From JBBITI01 sp963735055 (GTDB taxonomy: Bacteria > Chloroflexota > Dehalococcoidia > Dehalococcoidales > UBA2162): DNA of 64,000 nucleotides. Below are positions 15,929 through 25,131 of this stretch, piece after piece (position 1 is the first letter of the stretch; every line of letters starts with the position of its first letter). The translations under genes and the position numbers were made by a program. The notes beneath the pieces were generated by a model that saw only the letters and a program-made list of their open reading frames with translations, was not told the DNA's origin and searched no databases. Location of the stretch: NCBI GenBank assembly GCA_963735055.1, contig CAVTJN010000019.1, positions 186,001 through 250,000 of the forward strand. The letters are read 5' to 3'.

Positions 15929-16957
15929 ATGAAGTGCCCGAATTGCCAAAGCGATCTGCCCGACGGTTCCAAGTTCTGTAATCGATGCGGGAGGTCCCTG
16001 CAGACCGAGTTGGTCTGCAGCAAGTGCCAGCACCGGAATCCAGCAGACAGTGTATTCTGTCTTCAGTGCGGACAACCACTCACCGCTACTCAAGCTCCTC
16101 TTACCGTAACGGCCAGTTCAACTACCGCCATCCCCACCGCCTTCGCCAACGGCCGCTACCAGGTCAAGAAGTTCCTCGGCGAAGGCGGCAAGAAGAAGGT
16201 CTACCTGGCGCATGACACGGAGCTGGACCGGGACGTCGCCTTCGCCCTGATCAAGACCGAGAAGCTGGACGAGTCGGCCCGGACCCGTATCAAGCGGGAA
16301 GCGCAGGCCATGGGCAAGCTCGGCGACCACCCCAACATCGTCAGTATCTTCGACATCGGCGATCACCAGGGACAGCCCTACATCGTGATCCCGTTCATGC
16401 CCGGAGGCGACGTTGAAGGACTGATCAAGAAGGCCACCGACCACAAGCTGCCCCTGGATAAAGCCACTGAGATCGCCAGGTGCGTCTGCCGGGGGCTGGA
16501 GTTCGCCCATGCCAAAGGCATCATCCACCGCGACATCAAGCCCGGTAACATCTGGCTGAATGCCGAGGGCGTCGCCCAGATCGGGGACTTCGGGCTGGCG
16601 GTGGCCGTTGACCTATCCCGGCTGACCGAGGTGGGGATGATGGTGGGGACGGTCTCCTACATGCCGCCGGAGCAGGCCATGGGCGGGGAGGTCACCGCCA
16701 AGGCCGACCTCTATTCCCTGGGTGCGATGCTCTATGAGATGGTGACCGGGAGACCGCCCTTTGTCGGGGACGAGTCTGTGGCCATCATCGGCCAGCACAT
16801 CAACACCCCACCGGTCTCCCCGACCTGGCACCGGGCCGATCTGCCGCCCGCCCTGGAGACCCTGATCATGCAGCTTCTGGAGAAGGACCCCGAGAAGCGA
16901 CCGCAGTCGGCCACGGTGGTCCTCCAGGCGCTGGAGTCGATTGGAACCTCCGAATGA
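15929..16957 (+). CDS. Zinc-ribbon serine/threonine protein kinase
   Basis: A 342-residue protein. Two N-terminal zinc ribbons (CPNCQSDLPDGSKFCNRCG and CSKCQHRNPADSVFCLQCG) are followed by a complete Hanks-type kinase domain: glycine loop LGEGGKKKVYLA, invariant Lys in ALIK, catalytic loop HRDIKPGN, DFG, and PPE in place of APE. All catalytic residues are present, so it should be active. No transmembrane or PASTA part is seen, so it is cytoplasmic. Its stop overlaps the AAA partner by 4 bases (ATGA), which suggests a kinase-ATPase-TPR signalling pair or originally one regulatory unit. Confidence 0.9.
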   Translation: MKCPNCQSDLPDGSKFCNRCGRSLQTELVCSKCQHRNPADSVFCLQCGQPLTATQAPLTVTASSTTAIPTAFANGRYQVKKFLGEGGKKKVYLAHDTELDRDVAFALIKTEKLDESARTRIKREAQAMGKLGDHPNIVSIFDIGDHQGQPYIVIPFMPGGDVEGLIKKATDHKLPLDKATEIARCVCRGLEFAHAKGIIHRDIKPGNIWLNAEGVAQIGDFGLAVAVDLSRLTEVGMMVGTVSYMPPEQAMGGEVTAKADLYSLGAMLYEMVTGRPPFVGDESVAIIGQHINTPPVSPTWHRADLPPALETLIMQLLEKDPEKRPQSATVVLQALESIGTSE

Positions 16958-19740
16958 CCAAGGAACAACACCAAGGATACAATGACCAACCGTCCGCCGA
17001 GAATCCCCTCTACCGACGGGTGTTCGTGGGACGGGAAGCGGAGCTGAAGCAGTTGCAGTCCGCCTTCGACGGGGCCATGTCCGGCCAGGGCGCGCTGATG
17101 ATGGTGGTCGGCGAGCCGGGCATCGGCAAGACGGCCCTGTGCGAGCAACTCGCGACCTACGTCACGCTCCGAGGCGGCGAGACCCTGGTCGGCCACTGCT
17201 ACGAAGAGGGTTCACTGTCTCTTCCCTACCTGGCCTTCGTCGAGGCGCATGCGGTCGTACGTGCTGACCCGTGACGTCGAAAGACCTGCGGGAGGAGCTT
17301 GGCACCGGAGCCGCCGACGTGGCCCGGATCGTCTCGGAGATACGGGAGAGGCTGAAGGTCAGCTACGGCCCCAGAAAGACCCCGAGGAAGAGCGCTACCG
17401 GCTGATGCAGGCGGTGACCACCTTCCTGACCAACGCCGCCAGCGGTGCAGCCGCTGCTCGTGGTGCTCGAAGACCTGCACGATGCCGACAAGGGCACCCT
17501 GGACATGCTGACCCATGTCGCCCGTCACCTCGCCGGGGCCCGACTGCTCGTCGTCGGCACCTACCGGGACGTCGAGGTCGACCGGAACCACCCGCTCTCG
17601 GCCGCGCTGGCCGACCTGCGACGGGTCTCCACCTACGGCCGGGTGCTCCTGCGCGGCCTCAATGCCGATGAGGTCCGGCGCATGCTGGAGAGCATCACCC
17701 AGGAGAGCGTCCCTTGGGGCCTGGCCGAGGCGGTGCACCGCCAGACCGAGGGTAATCCCCTCTTCGTCCAGGAGGTGGTCCGGTATCTGAACGAGGAAGG
17801 ACTGATCGAACGGGAGAGGCGGGCCAGTGGCAGCGCCAGGACGGGACACCCCGCTGGAGATGAGCATCCCCGAAGGGCTGCGGGATGTCATCGGCAAGCG
17901 GGTGTCGCTCCTCAGCAAGGAGTGCAACCGGCTTCTCTCGGTGGCCTCGGTCATCGGCCGTGAGTTCTCGCTGGAGACGCTCAGAAGCCGTGGCTGGCGT
18001 CGATGAAGGAGTGTTCGTCGGTGCCCTCGAAGGAGGCGGTACGGCTGTCGGTGCTCGAGGAGCGTCCGCCAGGTGGGCAGCGTGCGCTACCGTTTCACTC
18101 ACGCCTTCTTCCGGCAGACGCTGTACGAGGAGATGATCGCCCCCCAGCGTCTCCGACTGCACCAGCAGGTCGCCCGGGCGCTGGAAGCGCAGTATGTCGG
18201 GCCGACTCGAGGAGCATGCCTCCGAGCTGGCGGAGCACTTCTCCCAGTCCACCGACCCGGCGGATCTGAAGAAGGCCGTCACCTACGGCGAGATGGCGGC
18301 CAGGAGGGCGATCGCCGTTTATGCCTACGGCGAGAGCGGTACGCCTGCTCGACCAGGCGATCAAGGTGCAGAAGGTGCTCGACCCGGAGGACAAGGAAGA
18401 GATCTGTGACCTTCTGCTGGACCTGTGTGACGCCCTGCTGGAGGCACCGGATACCAAACGCATTCTGCGATGCGGAGGCCCCAGAGGCATTTTCGCTGGC
18501 CGACAGCACTGGAGACAGTCCCCGTGCCGTCAGGGCTTGCAGCGCGGCCCTGTTTGCCATGGGCACCGAACTGGGCGGCGTCGCATACAGAAGTCCGCAG
18601 TGGGTTGAGTGGGCGGGGCGTATTGACCGCTGTGCCGGTTCAGACACGGTTGAGCGAGCCACCGCCGATTGGGCGCTGGGTTTGATGAAGTACGCCAGGG
18701 GCGAGATTCCGGTGGCTCAGGAGTTGTATGCCAGGGCCTACGAAACGGCCTGCCGTTTCAAAGATGCGCTGGCCATATCGCTTGCCGGTACGGTTGTCGT
18801 CGCTGCCTACACTGCTCCGCATCGAGCCGCCGAAAGGCTGCGAGTCACGGAAGATATGTGGGCGCGACTACGCCCGGTATTGACGGTCAGGTCAGGTTTC
18901 CATTCCCTGGCCTATATAGGCGATGCATTCCTGTTTGCCGGTCGCCGGAACGACGCTGAAGAGGTCTTTGCGGCACTTCGGGGATTGGCGACCAGGAGCG
19001 GCAACAAAAGGATTGAGTTTGACTCACAATCGATGGATCTGGTGCTTGCCGTTATGGATGGACGCCTTGAAGAGGCCACCAACATGGCCGAGAGTATACA
19101 GGCCCGGAGCCAGGAAGCCGGCCTGCCCGATCTGGGAACATTTGCTGTCTATAGCCAAGCAAGGGCAAACGTGTACCTGGGCCTGCCGATCGAACCTCTT
19201 CTGGCCAAGGTCGGGCCCGTCGTGCGGTCGTTGATGATGCCGGTGGGCCTGGCGCATTCAGGTCGGATTGCCGAGGCCAAAGTCGATCTGGAAAAATCCA
19301 TGTCACTGCGGCAAGCAGGAGGTAGAGAGGTACCCGCGCTCGCCGATATGCTGATTCTTGAGGCGAGCATACTGACGCAGCATCGCCAGGCCGCGGAAGA
19401 AGAACTCAACCTCTTCGCCGGTAATGCCATCCGTACGTCAGGCACATGCTTTACCACGGTCCTCGCCCGGCACCTCGGCGGGGCTGCCGCCTTCCTCGAG
19501 AGATTCGACAAAGCCCGCCAGCACTACCAAGAAGCCATCCGGGTCTGCACCGAGATGAGGTTCCGGCCGGAGTTGGCACTGAGCCGGCTGCAGCTTGCTG
19601 AGCTTTTGCTGGACCACTACCCGGAAGAGAAGAAGGATGCCCTGGACCACCTCGACTTCGCGATCAAGGAGTTCCGGGAGATGAAGATGAGGCCGAGCTT
19701 GGAGAGGGCGCTAAGAAGGAAGGAGATACTAAGAGCCTAA
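16954..19740 (+). pseudogene. AAA ATPase-TPR partner of the kinase, multiply frameshifted
   Basis: Stitching frames gives a ~920-residue protein. Its parts are FVGREAELKQLQ and Walker A VVGEPGIGKTALCEQ, an ATPase lid region (VVLEDLHDADKGTLDMLTHV, Walker B LLVVLEDLHD), a helical region (RLLSVASVIGREFSLETL, RYRFTHAFFRQTLYEEMI) and a TPR-rich C terminus ending FREMKMRPSLERALRRKEIL. This is the architecture of large kinase-associated or LuxR/SARP-like ATPases. At least nine shifts occur between about 17250 and 18480, nearly all compatible with one extra base; 18480-19740 is clean. That pattern fits sequencing insertions as well as decay. Relics of its 3' end recur downstream. Confidence 0.75.
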
Positions 19741-19800
19741 ATCCGAAATCCGAATATCGAAATCCGAAACAAGCACGAAACTCGAAATACGAAACAAACG
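19741..19800 (+). repeat. GAAACACGAAA-type repeat, block 3
   Basis: AATCCGAAATCCGAATATCG then GAAACTCGAAATACGAAACA, directly after the stop codon of the ATPase gene. Confidence 0.65.
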
Positions 19801-19929
19801 CCCCGGTGTGACGATGAACAGGATGAGATCTAGACGGAGCGGGAGGTATTGAAGGCGCAGCAAGCCCGAGTATGGCGAGCTATCGACGCCAAACCACTAC
19901 GGGTAATCGGTCGCACAGAAGGAGCGAAG

Positions 19930-20751
19930 ATGCTGACTTATAGCGAAGGTGATTTCAAGGCAGGTAAGACGAGAATCCACTATTATCGCACTGGCGGCGA
20001 GAAGCCGCCCTTCATAATGCTCCACGGCGCCACTGACAATGGGCTCTGCTGGACCCGTGTGGCCGCGGAACTTGCCCAGGACTACGACATCGTCATGCCG
20101 GACGCTCAAGGACACGGACTATCGGACAGAATCAGCGCCGACTTCTCCTCGAACAGCTTTGGGGACCAGGTTGCGGCCCTGGCCGCGGGACTTGGCCTGA
20201 AGAAACCTGTCATCATGGGGCATTCTATGGGTGCCAGCACCGCCGATGAGATTGCGTCCAGGTATCCTTCTCTGCCCGGAGCTCTTGTCCTCGAAGACCC
20301 CGGTTGGGTCTCGCCGCCGCCGAGCGCGGCCGACACTGAAGAAGGCAGAAAGCGGACGGAGGACTTTCGTGCCCGTTCCGAGTCATTCCTTCACCGGAGG
20401 CTAGACGATATCCTTGCAGAGAACCGGAAGACAGACCCCACCTGGTCGGAGGAGGACAGAATCCCCTGGGCGGTCGCCAAGCACCAGTTCGACCTGGCGA
20501 TGTTCTCAAGCGGGCCTCGCAGCTGGCGCTCCTATACCGAGATTGTCCCTCTGATCGACTGCCCCACCCTCCTCATATGCGCGGAGAAAGGCATTGTTAC
20601 GACTGAGGTGGCGGAAAACGCCAGTAGACTGTGGAAAAGCAAGAAGCCGTTCCGGTGGGTGCGGATCATGGGGGCGGGACACAATATCCGGCGTGAGAAG
20701 TTCGAAGAGTTCATGGCCGCAGTCACTGACTTCTTGAATACTAAACACTAA
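19930..20751 (+). CDS. Alpha/beta hydrolase
   Basis: A 273-residue alpha/beta-hydrolase fold protein. Oxyanion region PPFIMLHGATDN, DAQGHGLSD after strand 4, nucleophile elbow GHSMGAS and catalytic His in GAGHNIRREK; the acid is probably the Asp of PLIDCPTLL or nearby. The substrate is unknown; esterase or C-C hydrolase activity is possible. ATG 19930 is chosen for the GAAGGAG upstream. The last four residues (NTKH) and the stop codon are formed by the start of a GAAACAC-type repeat, as in the terminase gene. Confidence 0.85.
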   Translation: MLTYSEGDFKAGKTRIHYYRTGGEKPPFIMLHGATDNGLCWTRVAAELAQDYDIVMPDAQGHGLSDRISADFSSNSFGDQVAALAAGLGLKKPVIMGHSMGASTADEIASRYPSLPGALVLEDPGWVSPPPSAADTEEGRKRTEDFRARSESFLHRRLDDILAENRKTDPTWSEEDRIPWAVAKHQFDLAMFSSGPRSWRSYTEIVPLIDCPTLLICAEKGIVTTEVAENASRLWKSKKPFRWVRIMGAGHNIRREKFEEFMAAVTDFLNTKH

Positions 20752-20925
20752 ACACTAAATACTAAACAAATCCAAAACAAGAAACCCCAAATACGAAAAA
20801 CGGAACGCAAGCGCAGTAGGCGGTAAGCGAGAGGCTACGCGGGCGTAGGCGGACGCAAACACGAAACTCGAAACACGAAATCCGAAACAAACACAACGCT
20901 CGAAATACGAAACACGAGGGAATGA
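20737..20925 (+). repeat. GAAACACGAAA-type repeat, block 4
   Basis: AATACTAAACACTAAACACT at the hydrolase 3' end, interrupted by a GC-rich stretch (20800-20860), then CACGAAACTCGAAACACGAA and further units. It spans most of the gap before the kinase relic. Confidence 0.7.
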
Positions 20926-21004
20926 CCAAGATACAAAATACAATCACCAGACAGTAGCCAATCGCCAGTTTCCCGAATGACCAGGGTACGGGAGGGCATC
21001 GATT

Positions 21005-21187
21005 ATGAAGTGCCCAAAATGCGGACACGAGGACCGAGAAACGGCGGAGTTCTGTGGCCAATGCGGCGAATCGTCCCTCGCCAACGGCCGCTATCAGGTC
21101 AAGAAGTTCCTGGGTGAGGGCGGGAGGAGCGGTATTCTTAGTGCCCCTGGTCAGTTCTTCCGGCGGCTTCGGGTAGAGCGAAAGTAA
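21005..21187 (+). pseudogene. 5' relic of a second zinc-ribbon kinase gene
   Basis: Sixty codons start with one zinc ribbon (CPKCGHEDRETAEFCGQCG). They pass directly into LANGRYQVKKFLGEGG, the kinase glycine loop of the gene at 15929, then lose all similarity and stop. The upstream sequence (GGGAGGGCATC before the ATG) also matches the intact gene. This is a truncated duplicate. Confidence 0.7.
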
Positions 21188-21223
21188 CCGGCTTGAGAAT
21201 TACATGAGGACAAGGAAGAAACA

Positions 21224-22285
21224 ATGAAGATCACTGATGTAAAGGTCACTGTCATCGGGATTGAGAATCCAATGGGCGGCGGTAGGGGAGAGGCTGACTT
21301 TGTTCAAGTCTTTACTGACGAAGGGATTGAAGGAGACTACCTCGCGTCGGTTGGCCGCACCGGGGGTCGAGGTCTGGCCGACACAATAGTGCAGGAGTAC
21401 AAGCCAATGCTTGTTGGCCGGACCCCCTTTGATAGGGAGGCGATCCTGGATGCGGTGGTGAACCGCCATACGGCCACCGTGTCCATGAATGCCATAGGTG
21501 CCCTGGATGTTGCCTTGTGGGACATCGCCGGCGAGGCCGCGGGCCTGCCGATCTACAGGGTGCTCGGCGGTTACCGGGACAAGATCCGGGCTTACGCCAG
21601 CACTCAGGGCCTTGATCTTGACTACTTCAAGCAACTGGTGGCCAGGGGCTACACCGCGATCAAGCTGCATCCCGAGGGAGGCGCCAGGGAGCATGTGGAG
21701 GCCTGCCGCGCCACACGCAAAGCGGTCGGTGATGGAGTTGACCTCATGCTGGACAGCATGTGCCGGTATGACCGCCAGGAAGCCCTCTGGGTAGGCAGAG
21801 AGTTGGAGAAGCTGCATTTCTACTGGTATGAGGAACCACTATGGAACTCTGACCTGGAGGGCAATAAGGAGCTTTGCCGGATGCTGGACATACCCATTGC
21901 GGGAACAGAGGCCATGTATTACACCAAATCCGCCCATTTCACACCCTACATAGTTGACCATGTTTTCGATATCATTCGCGCCGACGCCCAGCGCGGCCTG
22001 ACCTTGTCAAGGAAGGTGGCTGACGTTTGCGATGCCTGTGGCCTCAAGTTCGAGCCACATGGCTGGGGATTCGCAGCGAGCCAGTTCGCAAACCTTCACA
22101 TAAGCGGCGCCATCAAGAACTGCGACTTCTTCGAGAAGGTGGAGCCCGGTGAACCATACGATGTCTGCTCCAAGAACACGGTAGAGATCGACAAGGAAGG
22201 CTTTGTCCACCTGCCCACCAGGCCGGGCCTGGGCGTAGAATTTGATTTTGACGAAATCCGAAAGCGTACCGTGCTCACCTTGTGA
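21224..22285 (+). CDS. Enolase-superfamily protein (mandelate racemase/muconate-lactonizing type)
   Basis: A 353-residue protein with the N-terminal capping domain (MKITDVKVTVIGIENP) and the TIM barrel. Candidate catalytic Lys in YTAIKLHPEG; metal ligands Asp of LMLDSM, Glu of YEEPLW and Glu of AGTEAMYY; His in EPHGWG at barrel strand 7. The set fits the mandelate racemase or galactarate-type subgroups: proton abstraction alpha to a carboxylate, then racemisation or dehydration. The substrate is not predictable. AAGGAAG precedes the ATG. A 40-codon relic of a paralogue lies at 24393. Confidence 0.85.
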   Translation: MKITDVKVTVIGIENPMGGGRGEADFVQVFTDEGIEGDYLASVGRTGGRGLADTIVQEYKPMLVGRTPFDREAILDAVVNRHTATVSMNAIGALDVALWDIAGEAAGLPIYRVLGGYRDKIRAYASTQGLDLDYFKQLVARGYTAIKLHPEGGAREHVEACRATRKAVGDGVDLMLDSMCRYDRQEALWVGRELEKLHFYWYEEPLWNSDLEGNKELCRMLDIPIAGTEAMYYTKSAHFTPYIVDHVFDIIRADAQRGLTLSRKVADVCDACGLKFEPHGWGFAASQFANLHISGAIKNCDFFEKVEPGEPYDVCSKNTVEIDKEGFVHLPTRPGLGVEFDFDEIRKRTVLTL

Positions 22286-22310
22286 CGCCAGGTCGCGAAA
22301 CGACGTGGCG

Positions 22311-22386
22311 TCAACGAGTTCCGCGAGATGAAGATGGGGCCGTCGCCGGGGGGGCGACGAAAAGGAAGGAAGTACTGAGGGCGTAG
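22311..22386 (+). pseudogene. Relic of the kinase-ATPase gene 3' end, copy a
   Basis: TTCCGCGAGATGAAGATG...GGAAGGAAGTACTGAGGGCGTAG corresponds to the last ~22 codons of the gene ending at 19740 (FREMKM...KEIL). It is not attached to any gene body. Confidence 0.6.
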
Positions 22387-22390
22387 GGGG

Positions 22391-22722
22391 CGAAACACTA
22401 AAAACTAAACACTAAACACTAAACAAACACGAAATCCGAAACAAATTCAAAGCTCGAAACACGAAACAAACGCCCCGCCGTGACGATGGAGCGAGATGGA
22501 AATGCAGCCGAGTCTGGAGAGAGTGAGAGGAGAAGGAGATACTGAAGGCGCAGGGGCGAAACACTAAACACGAAACACGAAACAGACTCGAAAATCGAAA
22601 CAAACGCCCCGCCGTGACGATGGAGCGAGATGGAGATGCAGCCGAGTCTGGAGAGAGCGGAGACGGAAGGAGATACATAGAGCCTAAATCCGAAACTCGA
22701 ATGTCGAAGCACGAAACAAGGA
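22391..22722 (+). repeat. GAAACAC-type repeats alternating with two more 3'-end relics
   Basis: Repeat blocks at 22391-22470, 22556-22607 and 22683-22722 alternate with two near-identical segments (about 22470-22553 and 22603-22686). These share AACGCCCCGCCGTGACGATG and GAGCGAGATGGA, then degenerate copies of the ATPase 3' end (ATGCAGCCGAGTCTGGAGAG ... GGAGATAC). The unit [repeat + relic] has therefore been tandemly duplicated. The last block runs straight into the AGGAGG of the cupin gene. Confidence 0.65.
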
Positions 22723-22730
22723 GGTTGGAA

Positions 22731-23231
22731 ATGGCCGACAAATACGGACGGTTCTTCACGGGCTACCAGGCAAAACCGGAGGAGATTGAACGGGGCCGCA
22801 CAGGGATCGCGCGTGTAGACCAGAATACATTCAAGGGCTGTAACTTCTACTGGGTCCACTGGAATCTGCCCAAAGCCGCCGCGCACTCCGCCGATATGAT
22901 TGCCGTGGGACATCCTCCCCACACCCATAAAGACGCGGAAATTCTGATGCTCATCGGCACCAACCCGGACGACCCAACGGACCTGGGAGCGGAAGTTGAA
23001 CTGCAGATGGGCGCGGAGCGGGAAGCGCACGTGATGACAAAGTCTACCGTGGTCTTTATTCCGCCGAACGTAATACATTGCCCCTACATCATCAAGAGGA
23101 CGGACAGGCCGTGGATCTTTGTGGAGATCAACCAGGGTCCGGTGCACACGGAGAAACTCTATCCGCAGGTACTGACCGAGGAAGAAAGAAAACTGGTGGA
23201 CTGGTCCAAATGGAAAGAGGAAGGGTACTAG
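22731..23231 (+). CDS. Cupin-fold protein
   Basis: A 166-residue protein. The metal-site motif GHPPHTHKDAEILMLIG gives two His and a Glu; the second motif VVFIPPNVIHCPY supplies the last His. A single cupin barrel is preceded by a WVHWNL segment. Function unknown. AAGGAGG lies 7 bases before ATG 22731, partly inside the adjoining repeat, so the repeat contributes to expression. Confidence 0.75.
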   Translation: MADKYGRFFTGYQAKPEEIERGRTGIARVDQNTFKGCNFYWVHWNLPKAAAHSADMIAVGHPPHTHKDAEILMLIGTNPDDPTDLGAEVELQMGAEREAHVMTKSTVVFIPPNVIHCPYIIKRTDRPWIFVEINQGPVHTEKLYPQVLTEEERKLVDWSKWKEEGY

Positions 23232-23263
23232 GGAGTCGCAACAACCTCGAGTTCTCTTGATAT

Positions 23264-23307
23264 CAGTGGAGCGGGCGCTGCGGCACAAGGAGATGTTGAA
23301 GGCGTGA
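23264..23307 (+). pseudogene. Relic of the kinase-ATPase gene 3' end, copy d
   Basis: GTGGAGCGGGCGCTGCGGCA then CAAGGAGATGTTGAAGGCGTGA encodes VERALRHKEMLKA plus stop, the last 13 codons of the ATPase gene. Confidence 0.6.
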
Positions 23308-23370
23308 GCCTTGCGGCCAAGTCTGGACAATCATGCGCTTCGAGTCTATGAGCAGGAGGAGGAAGCCGAA

Positions 23371-23796
23371 GTGAACAGACAGCAGTTTCTCGAGTATGTC
23401 GACCACTTCAACAACAAGAGATACGACGCGGTCACAAGCTATTTTGCTCCCGACGTGACCGTGGAATACTACGATGACGCCAGCTACACGGGACCGCCGG
23501 CCCGTACGGCCCACGGAGCGAAGGAATTCATCGGCCACTATAAGGCCCTCCACGCACATACCAGAGAAGCGATGGAACTCGGCACTTTCATGTCCTCGGG
23601 CAATCATATGCTGGTGGAGCTCTACACTGAGTTCCATACCTTCAATGATCCGCCCGCCGACTCCGGCCGGAAGTGGAAAAAGGGAGATGTGACCGTGCTG
23701 ACCAACTTCGTGCTGTATGACTTTGAGGCTGGCAAGATGAAGCGTATTCGAATCGCCCATTTTCGAATGCACGACCCCGCAACGGCGCGACTATAA
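23371..23796 (+). CDS. SnoaL/NTF2-like protein (1)
   Basis: A 141-residue NTF2-fold protein (MNRQQFLEYVDHFNNKRYDA ... GAKEFIGHYKALHAHTREAM ... VTVLTNFVLYDFEAGKMKRI). Such cone-shaped proteins act as cyclases, isomerases or ligand binders; the active-site residues cannot be assigned from one sequence. GTG 23371 is preferred for the GGAGGAGGAAG upstream. Confidence 0.75.
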   Translation: MNRQQFLEYVDHFNNKRYDAVTSYFAPDVTVEYYDDASYTGPPARTAHGAKEFIGHYKALHAHTREAMELGTFMSSGNHMLVELYTEFHTFNDPPADSGRKWKKGDVTVLTNFVLYDFEAGKMKRIRIAHFRMHDPATARL

Positions 23797-23824
23797 AGTA
23801 CGGTGTCTGCCGGCCTCAAAGCAA

Positions 23825-23898
23825 TGCCTTCCGCGAGATGAAGATGAGGCCGAGCTTGGGGCGGGCGCTGCGGCACAAGGAGATATTGAAGGCGTAGG
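23825..23898 (+). pseudogene. Relic of the kinase-ATPase gene 3' end, copy e
   Basis: The best-preserved relic: TTCCGCGAGATGAAGATGAG, CCGAGCTTGG and GGCGCTGCGGCACAAGGAGA, ending TTGAAGGCGTAG. It encodes FREMKMRPSLGRALRHKEIL plus KA and stop. It lies 8 bases before a gene with a kinase-like zinc ribbon. Confidence 0.75.
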
Positions 23899-23905
23899 AG
23901 GGATT

Positions 23906-24280
23906 ATGCTTTGCGTCAAGTGCAATCACATTAACCCGGACGAGAACAACTTCTGCGGCAACTGTGGTGCTCCCTTGCCGGGAAACAAACTGGTGACCCT
24001 GAAAGACCTGCTCGACGCCGGCATACTGAAGGCCGATGACGTACTGACCATCAGTCTCAGGGGAAGAGATGTCACTGCCACTCTCCTGGCCGATGGCAGG
24101 ATCCGTTATCAGGAGAAGACCTACGACGGCCCGCTGGCCTGCGCCACCGCGGTCAGGGGACAGACGTGCGACAGCTGGTACTGCTGGAGGGCCGCAGACC
24201 GCACTTCTGACAGAACCTACACTCTCGGCCATTACCGGGCAGCGTTGCTGAGACAAAGAGACAATCCGCCGAAAGGTTGA
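23906..24280 (+). CDS. Zinc ribbon fused to a RAMA domain
   Basis: A 124-residue protein. Residues 1-27 are a zinc ribbon (CVKCNHINPDENNFCGNCG) like those of the kinase genes. Residues 31-105 (LKDLLDAGILKADDVLTISL, RGRDVTATLLADGRIRY, AVRGQTCDSWYCWR) match the RAMA domain, named for restriction-enzyme/adenine-methylase association and usually found with DNA-modification or signalling proteins. As a two-domain stand-alone adaptor this is unusual. The start GGAGGGATTATG resembles the kinase gene starts. Confidence 0.7.
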   Translation: MLCVKCNHINPDENNFCGNCGAPLPGNKLVTLKDLLDAGILKADDVLTISLRGRDVTATLLADGRIRYQEKTYDGPLACATAVRGQTCDSWYCWRAADRTSDRTYTLGHYRAALLRQRDNPPKG

Positions 24281-24392
24281 GAGGTCATCCATCGTTGGAA
24301 CCAGCGAAGAGTCTCCCGGGAGGCTTTGCGGTGGATGTATTGAAGGCGCAGCGCCACCCCGGGGACAAGACGTCGCTCCCATGGAGGTGGAA

Positions 24393-24515
24393 ATGAAGAT
24401 CACCAATGTTAAGGCCACCGTGATCGAGGTGGACAATGCTTATCGGCCGGGCCAGGGCCAAAAGGGCCACGAGTACGTCTCCGCGCCGACCGCGCCTGCC
24501 AAGCCGCGCCATTAG
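24393..24515 (+). pseudogene. 5' relic of an enolase-superfamily gene
   Basis: Forty codons, MKITNVKATVIEVDNAYRPG then non-homologous residues and a stop. The start matches the intact gene at 21224 (MKITDVKVTVIGIEN). A good GGAGGTGGAA ribosome site survives. A weak ATPase 3'-end relic (TGTATTGAAGGCGCAG) sits just before it at 24337-24352. Confidence 0.65.
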
Positions 24516-24591
24516 GCTGACGGGCCAACACCGTCGAGTTCCTGCCCGGGGTGAGCAAGAGTGATCAGATCGCAAGACAGGAGGGACTCAA

Positions 24592-25086
24592 ATGTCAGTC
24601 GAAGAGAACAAGGCCATTGTGCGGAAATACCTGGAGCCTACCAGTGCCGCCACCAGGGACGAACGCAGGCGGCGAATGCAGCAAGCCGCTGACCCGGCCG
24701 CGATGGTGGAGCAGGGCCTCAGACTCTTCTTTTCACAGCTGTTCACTCCGGATTACGTGGAGCATTTCGGGCCGCGTCTCAGCATGTCTCGCGAAGAGCT
24801 CGTGAAGTGGCTGCCCTCGTTGATAGTCGCTTTTCCGGATCTAGATTACCGGGTTGGCGATATCTTCGGCGAGGGTGATAAGGTGGCAGCCCGCTACTCG
24901 GCCACGGGCACGCATCTCGGCAAGTTCCTGGATGTCCCGCCGAGCGGCAAGAAGATCGAAATCAATGGCATGTACATGGCCCGAATAGCTGAGGGCAAAA
25001 TAGCGGAAGGCTGGGTCGTGTCCACCTTCTTCAGTCCCAATGAGTATTTAGAGCAGCTCAGGCTCTCCCTGTGGGCGAAAAGCTAG
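24592..25086 (+). CDS. SnoaL-like ester cyclase-type protein (2)
   Basis: A 164-residue protein starting MSVEENKAIVRKYLEP, the standard opening of SnoaL_2/ester-cyclase proteins. It has WLPSLIVAFPDLDYRVGDIF and GEGDKVAARYSATGTHLGKF in the expected order. An extra ~25-residue insertion follows residue 20. Ribosome site AGGAGGG. The real activity is unknown. Confidence 0.8.
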   Translation: MSVEENKAIVRKYLEPTSAATRDERRRRMQQAADPAAMVEQGLRLFFSQLFTPDYVEHFGPRLSMSREELVKWLPSLIVAFPDLDYRVGDIFGEGDKVAARYSATGTHLGKFLDVPPSGKKIEINGMYMARIAEGKIAEGWVVSTFFSPNEYLEQLRLSLWAKS

Positions 25087-25131
25087 ACGGGCCGATTGCC
25101 CTCGCAGCTTGCCGGCGCAAAGGAGGGAAGG

